NCBI RefSeq assembly: GCF_001507435.1 | Contig: NZ_LMWH01000117.1 | Coordinates: forward strand, 1 to 64,000 | Source: Streptomyces sp. NRRL F-5122 | GTDB taxonomy: Bacteria > Actinomycetota > Actinomycetes > Streptomycetales > Streptomycetaceae | Length of the DNA stretch: 64,000 nucleotides | Direction of reading: 5' to 3' | Shown here: positions 1 to 9,087 of the stretch, in pieces | Layout: each line of letters begins with the position of its first letter | How positions within the stretch are numbered: position 1 is the first letter of the stretch | Translations under genes and position numbers: made by a program | Notes under the pieces: model-generated | Databases searched by the model: none | What the model saw: the letters and a program-made list of their open reading frames with translations, nothing else | Told to the model about the DNA's origin: nothing

Positions 1-676
1 CGCACCACAGCAATCTCGTCCGGAGTCACGCACACTCAACGCCACACCCAGCCCACAGGACACGCACCACCACAACCGACCTGACCAAGCCCTACTAGGA
101 CCAGTGCAACGAACCTCAATGCCAACGCGGCCGAAGCGAGTACGAGGAAGGACGCAAGGGGAGTCGAACCCCAAACCCCTGCCCCTAGTCTCAACTGACG
201 ACACATCAATAATACAGCGCCGTAGGGGTGCAGTGCCGACCCAGCCGGCGCTTTCGGGAACTTCATGTTGGGCGCGGCGCCTGCACGCTTCTCAGGACTC
301 TTCGGCCCGGCGAGAACGCTAACCGCGCAGCCGTCGCCCAGGCCCAGATCGACCGGTGGGCCGACCATCGGCACTGGGAGCAGTAGGAGCGCTGAACAGG
401 ATTCCCCGCTGGCAGACACAAGCGCCCTTCCGGGCCGTCCTCGGGCGGTGGAAGGGCACTCAATAGTGACCAACGCCGACAAATGCCCCGAGCTCAGCAG
501 CAGGTCAGGGCGTTGATCGATTAGGCGGCGGCACGTCACGGCCGCCGACGATCAGTTGTGGCTGGTCTGAGCAAGGAGCAGGTCCGGTCGCGCCCTGGCC
601 GGATCGCCCCCTTGTGTGCCCTTCGTCTACGTGTCACACAGTTCAGAGACGAAGCCTGGGGGGAGGGGAACGCTGC
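1..676. other. gene-poor stretch at the window start
   Basis: I see no convincing protein gene here; the long reading frames on the minus strand have low-complexity, shadow-like translations. Two things stand out. Around 150-185 there is a minus-strand tRNA T-arm-like sequence (separate entry). At about 421-512 there is a stretch that resembles 6403-6493, where a 54-aa reading frame lies. Confidence 0.4.
150..190 (-). other. possible tRNA 3'-end remnant (attachment-site-like)
   Basis: Read on the minus strand, GGGGTTCGACTCCCC (157-171) is a 4-bp T-stem with a TTCGACT loop, followed by what could be the 3' side of an acceptor stem (TGCGTC). No matching 5' half (GACGCA), D-arm or clear anticodon arm is found upstream, and no CCA is encoded. 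Integrative elements of actinomycetes commonly leave a tRNA 3' end at one border, so this may be an att remnant, but no integrase is visible within the window. A chance T-arm-like sequence is equally possible. Confidence 0.22.
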
Positions 677-1303
677 ATGTCGGTGTTGGGTGGCTATCCG
701 GCAGGTCCGTCGGCCTGGGCCGTTGAGCGGTTTGGGAGGCACGCCGGCGCGCTTGCCGCTGCGGTCCCGATGCAACTGGCAGAGGCACACGGAAAGGCTC
801 ATGCCGCGCATCTCGCTGCGGGACTCAAGAAGCGGAGTCCGTACGGTGTCGCCCTTGCGGGCGTCGTACGCGAGAACCTGGCGGAGACGGCGCGCGAGCT
901 AGGGGAAGCCGTGCGAGACGTGCGCGGCTACGAGTACGCCGTGATTAACGATCACGCACTCTTTCCGTTCCGGTACGCAGACAAGCCGAGGCCCCTCGAC
1001 CGAGCCCGACTGCCCGCCAATGCGTCACCCACTCGGCACCGGCTGTTCCGAGCGCACGGGCCGCAGCCTCCGGAAGGTCTGTTCGACATCGATGAGGACG
1101 TGGCGACCGAGGAGTACCGAGGGCTGCACGAAGCGTTCGAGGAGCTGGGAGCTTCCACCAGGCTGGTCTGTGTGTTTTTCACGGCTGACGCCGAAAACGG
1201 AATCCATGCCATCCACTGGGGAGACGCCCATCTAGAACCTGACCGCACCTTCACATGGCCCTACAGGGAACAGCTCCCGATCGTCCCCATGCATCTGAAG
1301 TGA
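677..1303 (+). CDS. hypothetical protein (208 aa)
   Basis: I do not recognise the family. The start is placed at ATG 677, preceded by a purine-rich GGGGAGGGG at 659-667; an upstream in-frame start at 614 would add 21 residues without a ribosome binding site. The N-terminal half is Ala-rich and likely helical (AGALAAAVPMQLAEAHGKAH), followed by a Pro-rich middle and a C-terminal half with alternating hydrophobics (LVCVFFTADAENGIHAIHWG) that looks folded. There is no signal peptide or membrane segment. It faces a convergent hypothetical gene across about 200 nt. Confidence 0.6.
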   Translation: MSVLGGYPAGPSAWAVERFGRHAGALAAAVPMQLAEAHGKAHAAHLAAGLKKRSPYGVALAGVVRENLAETARELGEAVRDVRGYEYAVINDHALFPFRYADKPRPLDRARLPANASPTRHRLFRAHGPQPPEGLFDIDEDVATEEYRGLHEAFEELGASTRLVCVFFTADAENGIHAIHWGDAHLEPDRTFTWPYREQLPIVPMHLK

Positions 1304-1501
1304 CGAACGGTGGAATCGTGGCCCTGGACGCCCGTGCCGCTGTCGTGCCACATCACGCGGTCAGCCACGGTCAACAACGGCTTGCCGCAGTCGAGATGCG
1401 CCATTCACCTGTGCAGCCACGACAGCCGGAGTGACCTGGGGACCTCCCTCACAGATCACGTCCGCCCTTACAAGGTGGATGTCCCCGAATGCGCCTGTAG
1501 G

Positions 1502-2086
1502 TCAGGGCCCGTAAGCGAGATCCCTGCCACCGCTGGCCTCGATCAGCCAGGACAGCGAACCGCTGCCGAACGGCCAGCCAGTGGTGGCCACCTCAACCCA
1601 GCCGTTGCCTGACTCATCGGACCCGGCGTCCCACCACCACCAGCTGCGGTCGTGGCCTATGCCCTCATCGGTCGGGTCGAAGTAGTAGAGCCAGTCCGAC
1701 AGTGTCCAAGGCTCTTGGCTGAACGCTGATTTCTGCTCGGACGTCATCGCCCGCCACTTCTGCAACCAGGCGTCGGCATCGAATGGCCGGCCGGGCTCCG
1801 GGTCCGCAGGCTCAGGCGCGCAACGCTGCACGAACCCCGTCGGCAGCAGCTCCGACCATCGCTCGAGCGCCGGCCAGTCACTCGTCTGCTGGAGCACACA
1901 CGCCAGCACAGCGCGGGCATTCGCGATGACCCGCGCCGGATCCTCGGCGGTGAACCGGCCACGTACGAGAAACGGCTGCTGTCGGCCGTCATCGGCCCCA
2001 AGACCGGACCGAAGACGCTGCAGCTCGCCCTTGATGATCTCCACGGCGAAGAAGTGTGCGCCGCGACCGGCTCTGCCGCACGTCAT
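1502..2086 (-). CDS. hypothetical protein (194 aa)
   Basis: An unrecognised soluble protein. The C-terminal half is rich in Trp and acidic residues (HDRSWWWWDAGSDESGNGW, then TTGWPFGSGSLSWLIEASGG), the kind of small alpha/beta sequence common in actinobacterial proteins of unknown function. ATG 2086 is taken as start; a TTG at 2101 would add five residues, and neither has a clear Shine-Dalgarno. The opening residues are atypical, so the 5' end may be truncated. It lies just downstream of a barstar-like gene on the same strand. Confidence 0.55.
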   Translation of the reverse strand: MTCGRAGRGAHFFAVEIIKGELQRLRSGLGADDGRQQPFLVRGRFTAEDPARVIANARAVLACVLQQTSDWPALERWSELLPTGFVQRCAPEPADPEPGRPFDADAWLQKWRAMTSEQKSAFSQEPWTLSDWLYYFDPTDEGIGHDRSWWWWDAGSDESGNGWVEVATTGWPFGSGSLSWLIEASGGRDLAYGP

Positions 2087-2142
2087 GAAAGGGCTGGCCA
2101 AGGCCTGAAAGGGTCATGCCGAAGCCCGGAAATTGCTCATCG

Positions 2143-2412
2143 CTAGGCATACTCAGCGACGAACTCCGGGCGATACGTGGCTTGGTAGTCGTCGAGCGCG
2201 CGGCGAAGCATGGCGGCCCCGCGGGGAACGTCGGCGGCAAGCTGATCCCAGCCGAGAAAGCGCACATGGTCTGGGATGCTGACCAGTCCGGTGATTGCGT
2301 CCCAGAAGGCGGCCCAGTTCATGCCGTAGAACTCCGGGAAGTCCAGCTCCCGCATCAGAAGCAGGTGGAGAGAGCGCTCGTCGCTCACCTCGCTGACATC
2401 GATGGTGATCAC
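2143..2412 (-). CDS. barstar-like ribonuclease inhibitor family protein
   Basis: The 89-aa product matches the barstar family: an N-terminal beta-strand (VITIDVSEV), a helix over a short loop, and the characteristic FYGMNWAAFWDAITGL segment that in barstar forms the helix opposing the RNase. Barstars bind and block barnase-type secreted ribonucleases. The reading frame continues upstream to 2817 but that extension is not barstar-like. GTG 2412 is the first plausible start, with no strong ribosome binding site, so the start is uncertain. No barnase-like gene is seen beside it, so it would be an orphan immunity protein or a housekeeping barstar homologue. Confidence 0.65.
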   Translation of the reverse strand: MITIDVSEVSDERSLHLLLMRELDFPEFYGMNWAAFWDAITGLVSIPDHVRFLGWDQLAADVPRGAAMLRRALDDYQATYRPEFVAEYA

Positions 2413-2638
2413 GGCGACATGCTTACACGTGGTTGCACCGTTCTGACATCCACGAGTGACATCAACGACAGCGGACGGCGGCGGCGACCAGCAGTTGCGT
2501 ACGGCACCGGTCCATGAGGCGGGCTCCAGCTGCATAGGGTGGAGAACGAATTTGTAAAGCGAAGGTCGTCCGCAGAGAGTGTCGTGAGGCGGCGGCGTGA
2601 ACGGGGGCAATCGTGGATGCGTCTGAAGCCGGACGGGG

Positions 2639-3097
2639 GTGAGGGGAGTGACCGAAGCACTGCCGTTCGTTGACGAGCATCGCGTGCTCGTGTCTGCTCC
2701 GGCTTTCGTGGTTTGGAGTGCTCTGGCTGCACAGGTCCCGCAGTTTGCCGGCTCCGAAACGTTCGTCCGCTTGCTGGGTGCTTCACCGAATCGGACCTCC
2801 GGTGAGTCCATCGCCAAGGGCGCGACGCTCCCGGGCTTCCGCGTAGCCGAAGCCGTCCCTGGGCACCGTCTCCGATTGACGGGATGTCACCACTTTTCCC
2901 GCTACGAGCTGCTACTCACCCTCGCCGAACACCCCGGCGGGACGTTGCTCAGCGCTTCGACGTATGCGGCGTTCCCTTGGCCCCATGGGCGGGTCTATCG
3001 CTTGATCGTCATCGGCTCCCGCATCCATCGCTTACTGGTGATCCGTCTTCTGCGCGACGTGCGCCGCCGGGCGGAAGGGCCGGCGACTGGCGGGTGA
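2639..3097 (+). CDS. SRPBCC/DUF2867-like protein
   Basis: A 152-aa protein resembling the SRPBCC (START-like helix-grip) superfamily and DUF2867. Visible hallmarks are the N-terminal strand plus helix (HRVLVSAPAFVVWSALAA), a central GFRVAEAVPGHRLRLTGCHH segment, and the C-terminal AAFPWPHGRVYRLIVIGSRIH region typical of DUF2867. Members of this fold bind small hydrophobic ligands; no substrate can be assigned. GTG 2639 is used as the start; GTG 2648 is an alternative. It diverges from the barstar-like gene, about 225 nt away. Confidence 0.6.
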   Translation: MRGVTEALPFVDEHRVLVSAPAFVVWSALAAQVPQFAGSETFVRLLGASPNRTSGESIAKGATLPGFRVAEAVPGHRLRLTGCHHFSRYELLLTLAEHPGGTLLSASTYAAFPWPHGRVYRLIVIGSRIHRLLVIRLLRDVRRRAEGPATGG

Positions 3098-3665
3098 CCA
3101 CCTTGTCGGTCGTGGACCATTTGTGCGCGAGTGACACCACGTGGACGAGCGCAGGCGCGTGACCTGCCTGAGTTGGTCGGGGACGGGGGAACTGCGCGCT
3201 ACGTGACAGCGGAACTGAGATGCCTGCCCAGGCCGCGTAGCGATGGCAGGTTGGGGCTGTGTGTCGCTCGTAGTGGGCGTTGGTGGAGAAGACGGCGTCC
3301 AAAACACACAGTCAGGTACGGACCCACCGAGGGCCTCGTGGTTTGAGTGCCAGATGCCCAGCGGCAAGGACTACTCGTCCCATCTCGTCCATCGATCCCC
3401 CAATGATGAAACAGGGAGGCTGTCTTGCATGCGGCACCGACAGGACTCGCAGGTTCGTGCGCATGCCGCTGGGGCGTTGAGATGGTTTGGTACCCCGGAG
3501 CAGGTCCGGCCTGTTGACGGGGTGTCCTACGGCTCCCCGCTACTTCCCCCGTAGTAGGCGGTGTGCCGCCCCGGGGAGGACGACGTCTGCACGACCCGAG
3601 TCCAGGATCGGAGGCGACGTTCGCCCCCGACAGGACACACACCGGACACGGAGGACGCGAGGCTC
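3098..3665. other. 568-nt stretch without a supported gene
   Basis: Several overlapping short frames exist on both strands but none has a protein-like composition, a ribosome binding site or a family match I can recognise. It is probably intergenic or decayed sequence upstream of the membrane-protein gene starting near 3666. Confidence 0.35.
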
Positions 3666-4280
3666 GTGGACACCCCGTCGCAGGACCCCGCCCCGTTCGC
3701 TCCCACCACCCAAACGCCGCACCCGCACAACGCGCGCCGCACCCGCCGCCGCGGCACGCTGCTGCCGCCGCGGTGGCGCAAGGCGCTACGGGCCGCACAC
3801 GTGACGGTCTCGGTCGGGCTGCTGGGCAGCGACGCCGCCGTGCTGGCCCTGGCCTCGGCGGGGCGACTGGGCAGCGACCCGGTCACCGTCTACCCGGCCG
3901 CCCACCTGATCGGCGAACTGCTGCTCTTGCCGCTGGCCGTGCTGGCCCTGGCCACCGGCGTCGCGCTGGGCCTGCTCACGCCCTGGGGCCTGCTGCGCCA
4001 CTGGTGGGTGGTGATAAGCCTCGCGGTGACGGCCGGAGGCACCGTCCTGGCCACGTTCGTGCTGGTTCCGGGCCTGGGGACGGCAGCCTCGGCGGCGCTG
4101 GCCCGGCATCCCGTCGCCGACGCCACCGGGCTGGTCCGCGATTCGGCCGCAGCCTGCGGCGTACTGATCGCGACCGTGGTGATTTCTTCTGTCAAGCCCT
4201 TCGGGACGGTGCGCCGCAGACCCCGCACCAAACAGCCGGCTCCGGTCAGCTCCCACGCTGCGGGCACCATGTCCCGGTAG
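3666..4280 (+). CDS. four-segment integral membrane protein, DUF2269-like
   Basis: The 204-aa product has a cytoplasmic Pro/Arg-rich head, then four hydrophobic segments: near HVTVSVGLLGSDAAVLALAS, then LIGELLLLPLAVLALATGVA, WWVVISLAVTAGGTVLATFV and AAACGVLIATVVISSV, with a basic tail. The layout and the RKALRAAHVTVSVGLLGSD signature resemble DUF2269-type membrane proteins of actinobacteria, whose function is unknown. GTG 3666 is chosen because GGAGG lies at 3650-3654; the frame opens at 3561, but that extension is Arg-rich and unlikely to be coding. Downstream sequence to 4766 holds no clear partner. Confidence 0.65.
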   Translation: MDTPSQDPAPFAPTTQTPHPHNARRTRRRGTLLPPRWRKALRAAHVTVSVGLLGSDAAVLALASAGRLGSDPVTVYPAAHLIGELLLLPLAVLALATGVALGLLTPWGLLRHWWVVISLAVTAGGTVLATFVLVPGLGTAASAALARHPVADATGLVRDSAAACGVLIATVVISSVKPFGTVRRRPRTKQPAPVSSHAAGTMSR

Positions 4281-4766
4281 CAGCATCCACAGGCGACAGC
4301 GGGTCTCCCGTCGCATGGAGCCTGGCCCGCGGAAACGGCTCGGACCTGGAGCGACCGGATCACCGCCGCTTGTCCGGCGCCCGGAAAAGTTCGAAGGTGC
4401 GGAGCACGAAGCTGCGCGTCGTGGCGGACGACGTGTTGAAGTTCGCCCGGGGCTGCAGCCTGCCGGACGTCGAACTGGAGGAACTACGGCGCGCGCCGGC
4501 TCGCTACCATGCCTGCTCTCCCGCACAGCGCGCCACTGAAGAGGTGACGACCGACGATGAGCAGTCTGTTACGTGAGACAGCTCGCCGGTAAGGGCGTGG
4601 ACGCCGCTCGACCGCAGGTTGGAATTCAGCCAGGTGTCACCGACAAAGCGCCCAAGGGGATCTTCGCTCCAGGGCGTTTCGTGTCTCTGACGGCAATTGA
4701 GCAGTCCCACACCGAAACCAGTAGTGACTGCCGGGAGCGACTCAGCGTGCGTCAAGCTCCGATCCG
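4281..4766. other. 486-nt stretch, at most a decayed gene fragment
   Basis: No intact gene is supported. One plus-strand frame ending at 4576 has a short protein-like piece (LRVVADDVLKFARGCSLPDV, then acidic residues) from about 4408, which could be the tail of a lost gene, but I cannot name a family and there is no start signal. Confidence 0.3.
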
Positions 4767-5177
4767 TCATCCGTCTCGTTTCGCAGAGGCGATCACGGCG
4801 CAAGCAACGGCCGTCACAACAAGGCTCCCCATCATGACCATCCCGACGCCGACCATGAAGAGGCCACTGGAGTCGTCCGACCAGTCGAAATAGGCGGCAA
4901 TGGTGAGGCCGGCCGTGGTGCCGATCACAGCGCCGGCGATGTAGCGCCGGGATGCTGCCCAGTAGACCACTGCCAGCAGCGTCAGTAGCAGCCCGATCAC
5001 CTGCCACGCCCCGTACGGGCCGGTCGTCGTGCCATCTGGTTGCACGTCACGATGCTGGTCCCAGCCGAGCCAAGCAGCCCACAGCGCCAGCGACACCCCA
5101 GCCAGCGCGAGGATCGGCAGGAGATGGCGAACGGGTTTCACTATTCCTTGGCGCATGCCCCAAGCGTTTCGGCTCAC
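4767..5177 (-). CDS. small membrane protein (136 aa), unknown function
   Basis: Four predicted membrane segments are visible: LLPILALAGVSLALWAAWLG, WQVIGLLLTLLAVVYWAA, YIAGAVIGTTAGLTIAAYF and VGVGMVMMGSLVVTAVACAV, with a polar loop (GWDQHRDVQPDGTTTGPYG) between the first two. No family can be named. The start is GTG 5177; ATG 5156 (after TTGGGGC) is an equally plausible internal start. Upstream sequence to 5671 contains no obvious operon partner. Confidence 0.6.
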   Translation of the reverse strand: MSRNAWGMRQGIVKPVRHLLPILALAGVSLALWAAWLGWDQHRDVQPDGTTTGPYGAWQVIGLLLTLLAVVYWAASRRYIAGAVIGTTAGLTIAAYFDWSDDSSGLFMVGVGMVMMGSLVVTAVACAVIASAKRDG

Positions 5178-5671
5178 CCCATCACCGGCCAGAGGTCAGG
5201 TACTCACCTCCACCTGAGTACATCGGCCACATGCGGATCGAGTACGTCAAGGCTGGGCACTGGCGACAGCCCCGGATGCGCACGCCAGAGGCAATCCGAG
5301 CCTTCTCCTTACCCCAGCACCCGGCCAGGACTCTGCGATCGGAGGATGTGGCATCCGGGAGTATCGGGGGCGCCGGCCGTTCGTGGGCACCCCGCTCAGG
5401 CGCTGGAAGCCATGATTTACCTTCTGGAGCACCAGTTGGCGGGAAACCTGTTCGTGCCGTGAGGCCAAGCCGCGAACGAGGCGCGCGGGAGTCGGTGCAT
5501 GGTAGGAAAATCCGCGATCCGCCCACTGAGCTGCCCGCTGTCCTCGCCGTTCAAGGGCCTTGATCCAGGCACGGAGCCGACGGATGGCTCTCAGCCGGGG
5601 ATCGCTCTCCTTCACGCCGAGCGGGTCACGGGCGGTCCTCGCGTTCGTCCCGCTTCTCCAGTTCCCTCGGC
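5178..5671. other. 494-nt stretch without a supported gene
   Basis: A minus-strand frame crossing this region contains a helical-looking stretch (SDPRLRAIRRLRAWIKALER) but it continues antisense through the neighbouring gene and has no start signal. It may be a relic of a mobile-element or other gene; I cannot identify it. Confidence 0.25.
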
Positions 5672-6124
5672 TCAGAGGCGGCGCACCCATGCCGCGATGC
5701 CGTGCCCCACGCCCAGGTAAACCAGCCCGGGCAGGCCGTAGTTGAGAAGAACACGAAGGCCCTCGGTGTCCATGGTGAAGATGTCCTGCGACCAGCCGGC
5801 CAGCCACTCGGCCACGCCGCGGACGAACTCTACGAAGCCGTTGGACTGGTTCGCGTCCAGCATGTAGAGCAAGATCCACAAAGCGAGGAAGCCGGCGGCG
5901 ATGTCGCCGATCGTGTGGATGACGAGCGCCGCGCGGTCCCGGCTCTCGCCCTCACGGCGCTGACGGCGCTGACGGCGCGGAGCGCTGCTGGGCGTCGGGT
6001 TCGAGTAGGCGTAGTCGCTCCGTCCGCCGGGATAGCTCTCTTGATAGCCAGGGTGATCTCCGTGGCTACGGTTGCTCCCGTAGGGATCATGCGCCGGCTG
6101 TGTGCCATGGGGATGATTGTTCAC
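5672..6124 (-). CDS. membrane protein with disordered N-terminus (150 aa)
   Basis: The first 60 residues are polar and low in order (His, Gly, Tyr, Ser, Pro rich, then a run of Arg/Gln), followed by two hydrophobic stretches: ALVIHTIGDIAAGFLALWIL and a C-terminal LLNYGLPGLVYLGVGHGIAA. This layout is typical of small conserved Streptomyces integral membrane proteins of unknown role. GTG 6124 is preceded by GAGGTAGG on the coding strand. The upstream neighbour is an inverted repeat at 6216-6245. Confidence 0.65.
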   Translation of the reverse strand: MNNHPHGTQPAHDPYGSNRSHGDHPGYQESYPGGRSDYAYSNPTPSSAPRRQRRQRREGESRDRAALVIHTIGDIAAGFLALWILLYMLDANQSNGFVEFVRGVAEWLAGWSQDIFTMDTEGLRVLLNYGLPGLVYLGVGHGIAAWVRRL

Positions 6125-6215
6125 GCCACTTGCCTACCTCAGACGCTGAGGTAAAAACAAGCCGCGGGATTTCGGCCGCCCTTGCAGCAGATTCACCCGA
6201 CACCACCCCGTTGAC

Positions 6216-6245
6216 CTTTCTGGATCGCCCATTGGATCCAGAAAG
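6216..6245. repeat. perfect 11-bp inverted repeat
   Basis: CTTTCTGGATC (6216-6226) and GATCCAGAAAG (6235-6245) are exact reverse complements separated by 8 nt. It sits about 90 bp upstream of the membrane-protein gene starting at 6124 and could be an operator or a hairpin terminator; no T-run follows. Its arms resemble those of the TetR-type site near 56312-56337. Confidence 0.5.
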
Positions 6246-6427
6246 TTCACACTGATTCCGAGGCATCGATTCAGATTCACCACCCGACCTTCACGAAACC
6301 GCTGCCGCACCCGCTCCGCACAAGCGACGGAGAAAACGGTCGTTATGCCGACCTGCTCCGCAGCCGAACCGGCCGTTAAGGCGGCGACGCTGCCAATGCA
6401 TGAGCGCCCCCTGGCCGTCTCGGGGCC

Positions 6428-6592
6428 ATGAACGGGCACTCGACGATGAGCAACGTCGACAACTTCCGACAGCTCAGCAGTAGGCAGTCGGGCTGCCTCT
6501 CAGAAGGCGGCGAAGACGCCGACCTGGTGGCACTCGCCGCTGAAGCTCAGGGCCTCATGCTTGACTGCGTCGGCCTGCACCAGGACGACTGA
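6428..6592 (+). CDS. possible 54-aa small protein
   Basis: ATG 6428 opens a 54-codon frame (MNGHSTMSNVDNFRQLSSRQ at the start, ending in LDCVGLHQDD). The segment GHSTMSNVDNFRQLSSR is echoed by GHSIVTNADKCPELSSR in the sequence at about 454-508, and the DNA resemblance extends over roughly 90 bp, which suggests either a repeated element or a family of small proteins. There is no strong ribosome binding site. Function unknown; it may equally be a non-coding repeat. Confidence 0.3.
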   Translation: MNGHSTMSNVDNFRQLSSRQSGCLSEGGEDADLVALAAEAQGLMLDCVGLHQDD

Positions 6593-7065
6593 GTTGCTCA
6601 CCGCGCGGAGTTCATGTGAAAGTCCCCTTCGCATGGAGGTTCAGCAAGGGGGCGGGCCCCGCTGAAAACACAAGGTGGGCCTCGAGCGCAGGAGTACGAC
6701 ACAGGTTCCCGGATATCTTCGCGCGACCCTGGCGGCACAACGGATGGAATTACGGAGCGCACCGATCATCCAATCCATCGACTTTCCCACCGGTGGAGTC
6801 AAACGCACAGGTTGCTCATCCGTGCAGACATGAACACGAATTGAGGACAAACTCTCTACACACTGCTCGGCGCCCTGAAGTGACGGATATTGCCACGGTG
6901 GTTCCGAACTGGACACTCCGTATCAACAGGGCACCATCCGGATGGCACATGCAGATCCAACGCACCCACCCCGTGTCGCGGTTACGTATTTGGTGTGCAG
7001 CCCTCCCCACGCACACGCAGGACGAGTCGGGCCTGCGACATGACCGAAGACCGCGTGATCATGTT
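6593..7065. other. 473-nt stretch without a supported gene
   Basis: Short frames on both strands look like shadows. The right-hand end runs into the IS5-type transposase remnant that becomes recognisable at about 7069. Confidence 0.3.
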
Positions 7066-7068
7066 CCC

Positions 7069-7325
7069 GACTTCACCCAACTGACCCTCTGATCCAGGCT
7101 GTCCCGCCGGTCCGTGGCAAACGCGGTCGCCGGCACCCGGACCGGATCTACGCAGATCGCGGCCACGACCATGACAGATACCGCGACCAGGTCCGCGCCC
7201 TGCGGATCACGCCGCACATCTCCCGTAGCGGCGCCGGGCACGGTTCCGGCCTGGGCGTCTACCGCCGGGGCGTGGAGGGAGCCATCGAGTTTTTTCGCTG
7301 GGTTCGGCGAAGAGCCCCCGACTCG
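7069..7325 (+). pseudogene. IS5-family transposase fragment (C-terminal part)
   Basis: Reading codons from 7086, the translation PLIQAVPPVRGKRGRRRHPD continues with RIYADRGHDHDRYR and an SGAGHGSGLGVYRRGVEGAI-like tail. This matches the ADRGYDHDKYR block and the HGSGLG...VVERTI block that carry the second half of the DDE active site in IS5-type transposases of actinomycetes. The preceding DFTQL (7069-7083) is in another frame: one base is missing at 7084-7085. The N-terminal half is absent. The fragment abuts the truncated SpoIIE-type gene, so the insertion probably destroyed its 5' end. Confidence 0.65.
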
Positions 7326-7424
7326 AATCGACAGGACGAGTGGTCGCCCTTCCGTTTTCCTCCGTGCAGGTCAGGCCTCGATCCGCCCTGGAACCCCGGA
7401 GTCGTCCCGTGTGCAAGGGGAGAC

Positions 7425-8899
7425 TGACTTCGTCCCTCCGACCTCGCCGCTCGCCAACGTTCTCCACACGGGAAGGTCCCATCTGGAACCGGTGACGGAC
7501 GCCTCCCCCGGTACATGGATCGACCACGACCCAGCGCGGGTGCAAAAGATCCGAGAGTATGGGATGCACTCCCTGATGATCGTGCCCATCATTGCGCGGC
7601 GCGCCGTCCTGGGTGTCGCGGTGTTTCTGCGCACGGAGCACCCCGTTCCGTTTCGCGAGGATGACCTGCTCCTCGCCGAGGAGCTCGTCACCCGGGCCGC
7701 GCTCTCCTTGGACAACGCTCGCCAATACGCCCGCGAACACACCACAGCCCTCGCGCTGCAACGCAACCTGCTCCCCCACCGTTTGACGGGGGGCGCGGCG
7801 GTCGAGGTGGCCTGGCGCTATCTGCCGGCCGACGCGGAAGCCGGCGTCGGAGGCGACTGGTTCGCCGTCATCCCGCTGTCCGGCGCCCGGGTGGGCCTCG
7901 TCGTTGGTGATGTGGTCGGACACGGCATCAACGCCGCCGCGACCATGGGCACGCTCCGCACCGCCGTACGCACGCTCGCCAACATGGAGCTGCCTCCCGA
8001 CGAACTGCTGGCCCATCTCGATGACACGTTCCAGCGACTGGCCGAGGAGGACGCCAATGCCGCGCACCAGATCCCCACGGTCGTAGGCGCCACCTGTCTG
8101 TACGCCGTCTACAACCCGATCACCCGCCGGTGCACCACGGCGCGGGCCGGGCACCCCCCGCCCGCGATCATCGGCCCGCAGGGCCGGGTCACCTTCCCCG
8201 ACCTGCCGACCGGACCCACTCGGCATCGGCCTGGGCATCCCCTTCGAGGCCGTGGAGCTGGAACTGCCCGAGGGAAGTCTGCTCGCCCTGTACATCGACG
8301 GCCTGATCGAAACCCGCGACGACGACATCGACGTGGGAATGCGCTGCCTTGGCACCGCCCTGGCACAACCCAGTCGCTCCCTGGAAGACCTGTGCGCCAG
8401 AGCCACAGAGCCCTTCCCGGGTCAGGCTTCATCCGACGACTTCACCTTGCTACTGGCACGGACGCTCTCGCTCAGCCCCGCCCAGGTCGCCTCCTGGACG
8501 CTGCCGAACGACCGGACCGCTGTCGGCAACGCCCGGCACATGGCAGCCCGCCGGTTGACCGAATGGGGCTTGGAAGATCTCCGGGACCGCACACAACTGA
8601 TCGTCAGTGAACTGGTCACCAACGCCGTCCGCCACAGCACCGGCCCGATCGGACTGCGTCTGATCCAGCACCAAGTCCTGACCTGCGAAGTATTCGACAC
8701 CGGTGCCAACTCCCCCCATCTGCGTCACGCACGCGCCATCGACGAAAACGGCCGCGGCCTCTTCCTGGTCGCCCAGCTGTCCCGCAGATGGGGCGCCCGC
8801 TCGGAATCGGGCGGCAAAGTCGTCTGGGCCGAACAAGACCTGGACTCCGCACCCTCACACGGACACGCCTCCGGCACACCACGTGCGCGCAAGGAGTAA
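7425..8899 (+). pseudogene. GAF-SpoIIE phosphatase-HATPase protein, truncated and frameshifted
   Basis: Three domains are readable: the end of a GAF domain (REYGMHSLMIVPIIARRAVL), a PP2C/SpoIIE serine phosphatase (GGDWFAVIPL and VVGDVVGHGINAAATMG, the metal-binding aspartates), and an RsbW-like histidine-kinase-type ATPase (QLIVSELVTNAVRHS N-box, ENGRGLFLV G-box). Such Streptomyces proteins act on anti-anti-sigma factors in partner-switching stress regulation. The frame changes between 8215 and 8225: the PP2C end reads in one frame to TGP, then LGIGLGIPFEAVELELPEGS continues in the next, a net +1 or -2. Upstream, sensory domains are replaced by a transposase fragment. Frame 1 runs to 8610, frame 2 from about 8222 to 8899. 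Probably non-functional unless the frameshift is a sequencing error. Confidence 0.75.
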
Positions 8900-9087
8900 C
8901 CGGCCCATCCCTCTCCGTCGCGAGCGTCGGGCATGCTCCACTGCAGGGGGACACGCCGGCCGCCGATGCGGGGGCCGTCGCTGCCCGACATCAGCCATGC
9001 GATGCCCCCATTGTGTCCGCCTGTGCCTGCGCCGCCTTGAGCGTCAATCGGCGGCGCCCCTCCACAGACGATGGTGGTTCGCGTGGG

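Noticed and set aside
150..240. Complete tRNA gene on the minus strand
   Set aside because: Only a T-arm and possible acceptor 3' side are present; no 5' acceptor match, D-arm or anticodon stem could be built.
36..539. Minus-strand 167-codon frame at the window start
   Set aside because: The translation is low in structure, lacks a ribosome binding site and runs across the T-arm-like sequence; it appears to be a GC-rich shadow frame.
2418..2817. Extended N-terminus of the barstar-like protein
   Set aside because: The upstream part of the frame is antisense to the SRPBCC-like gene and is not barstar-like.
7084..7091. Programmed frameshift in the IS5-type transposase
   Set aside because: There is no slippery A6G-type motif, and the N-terminal half is absent; a decayed copy explains it better.
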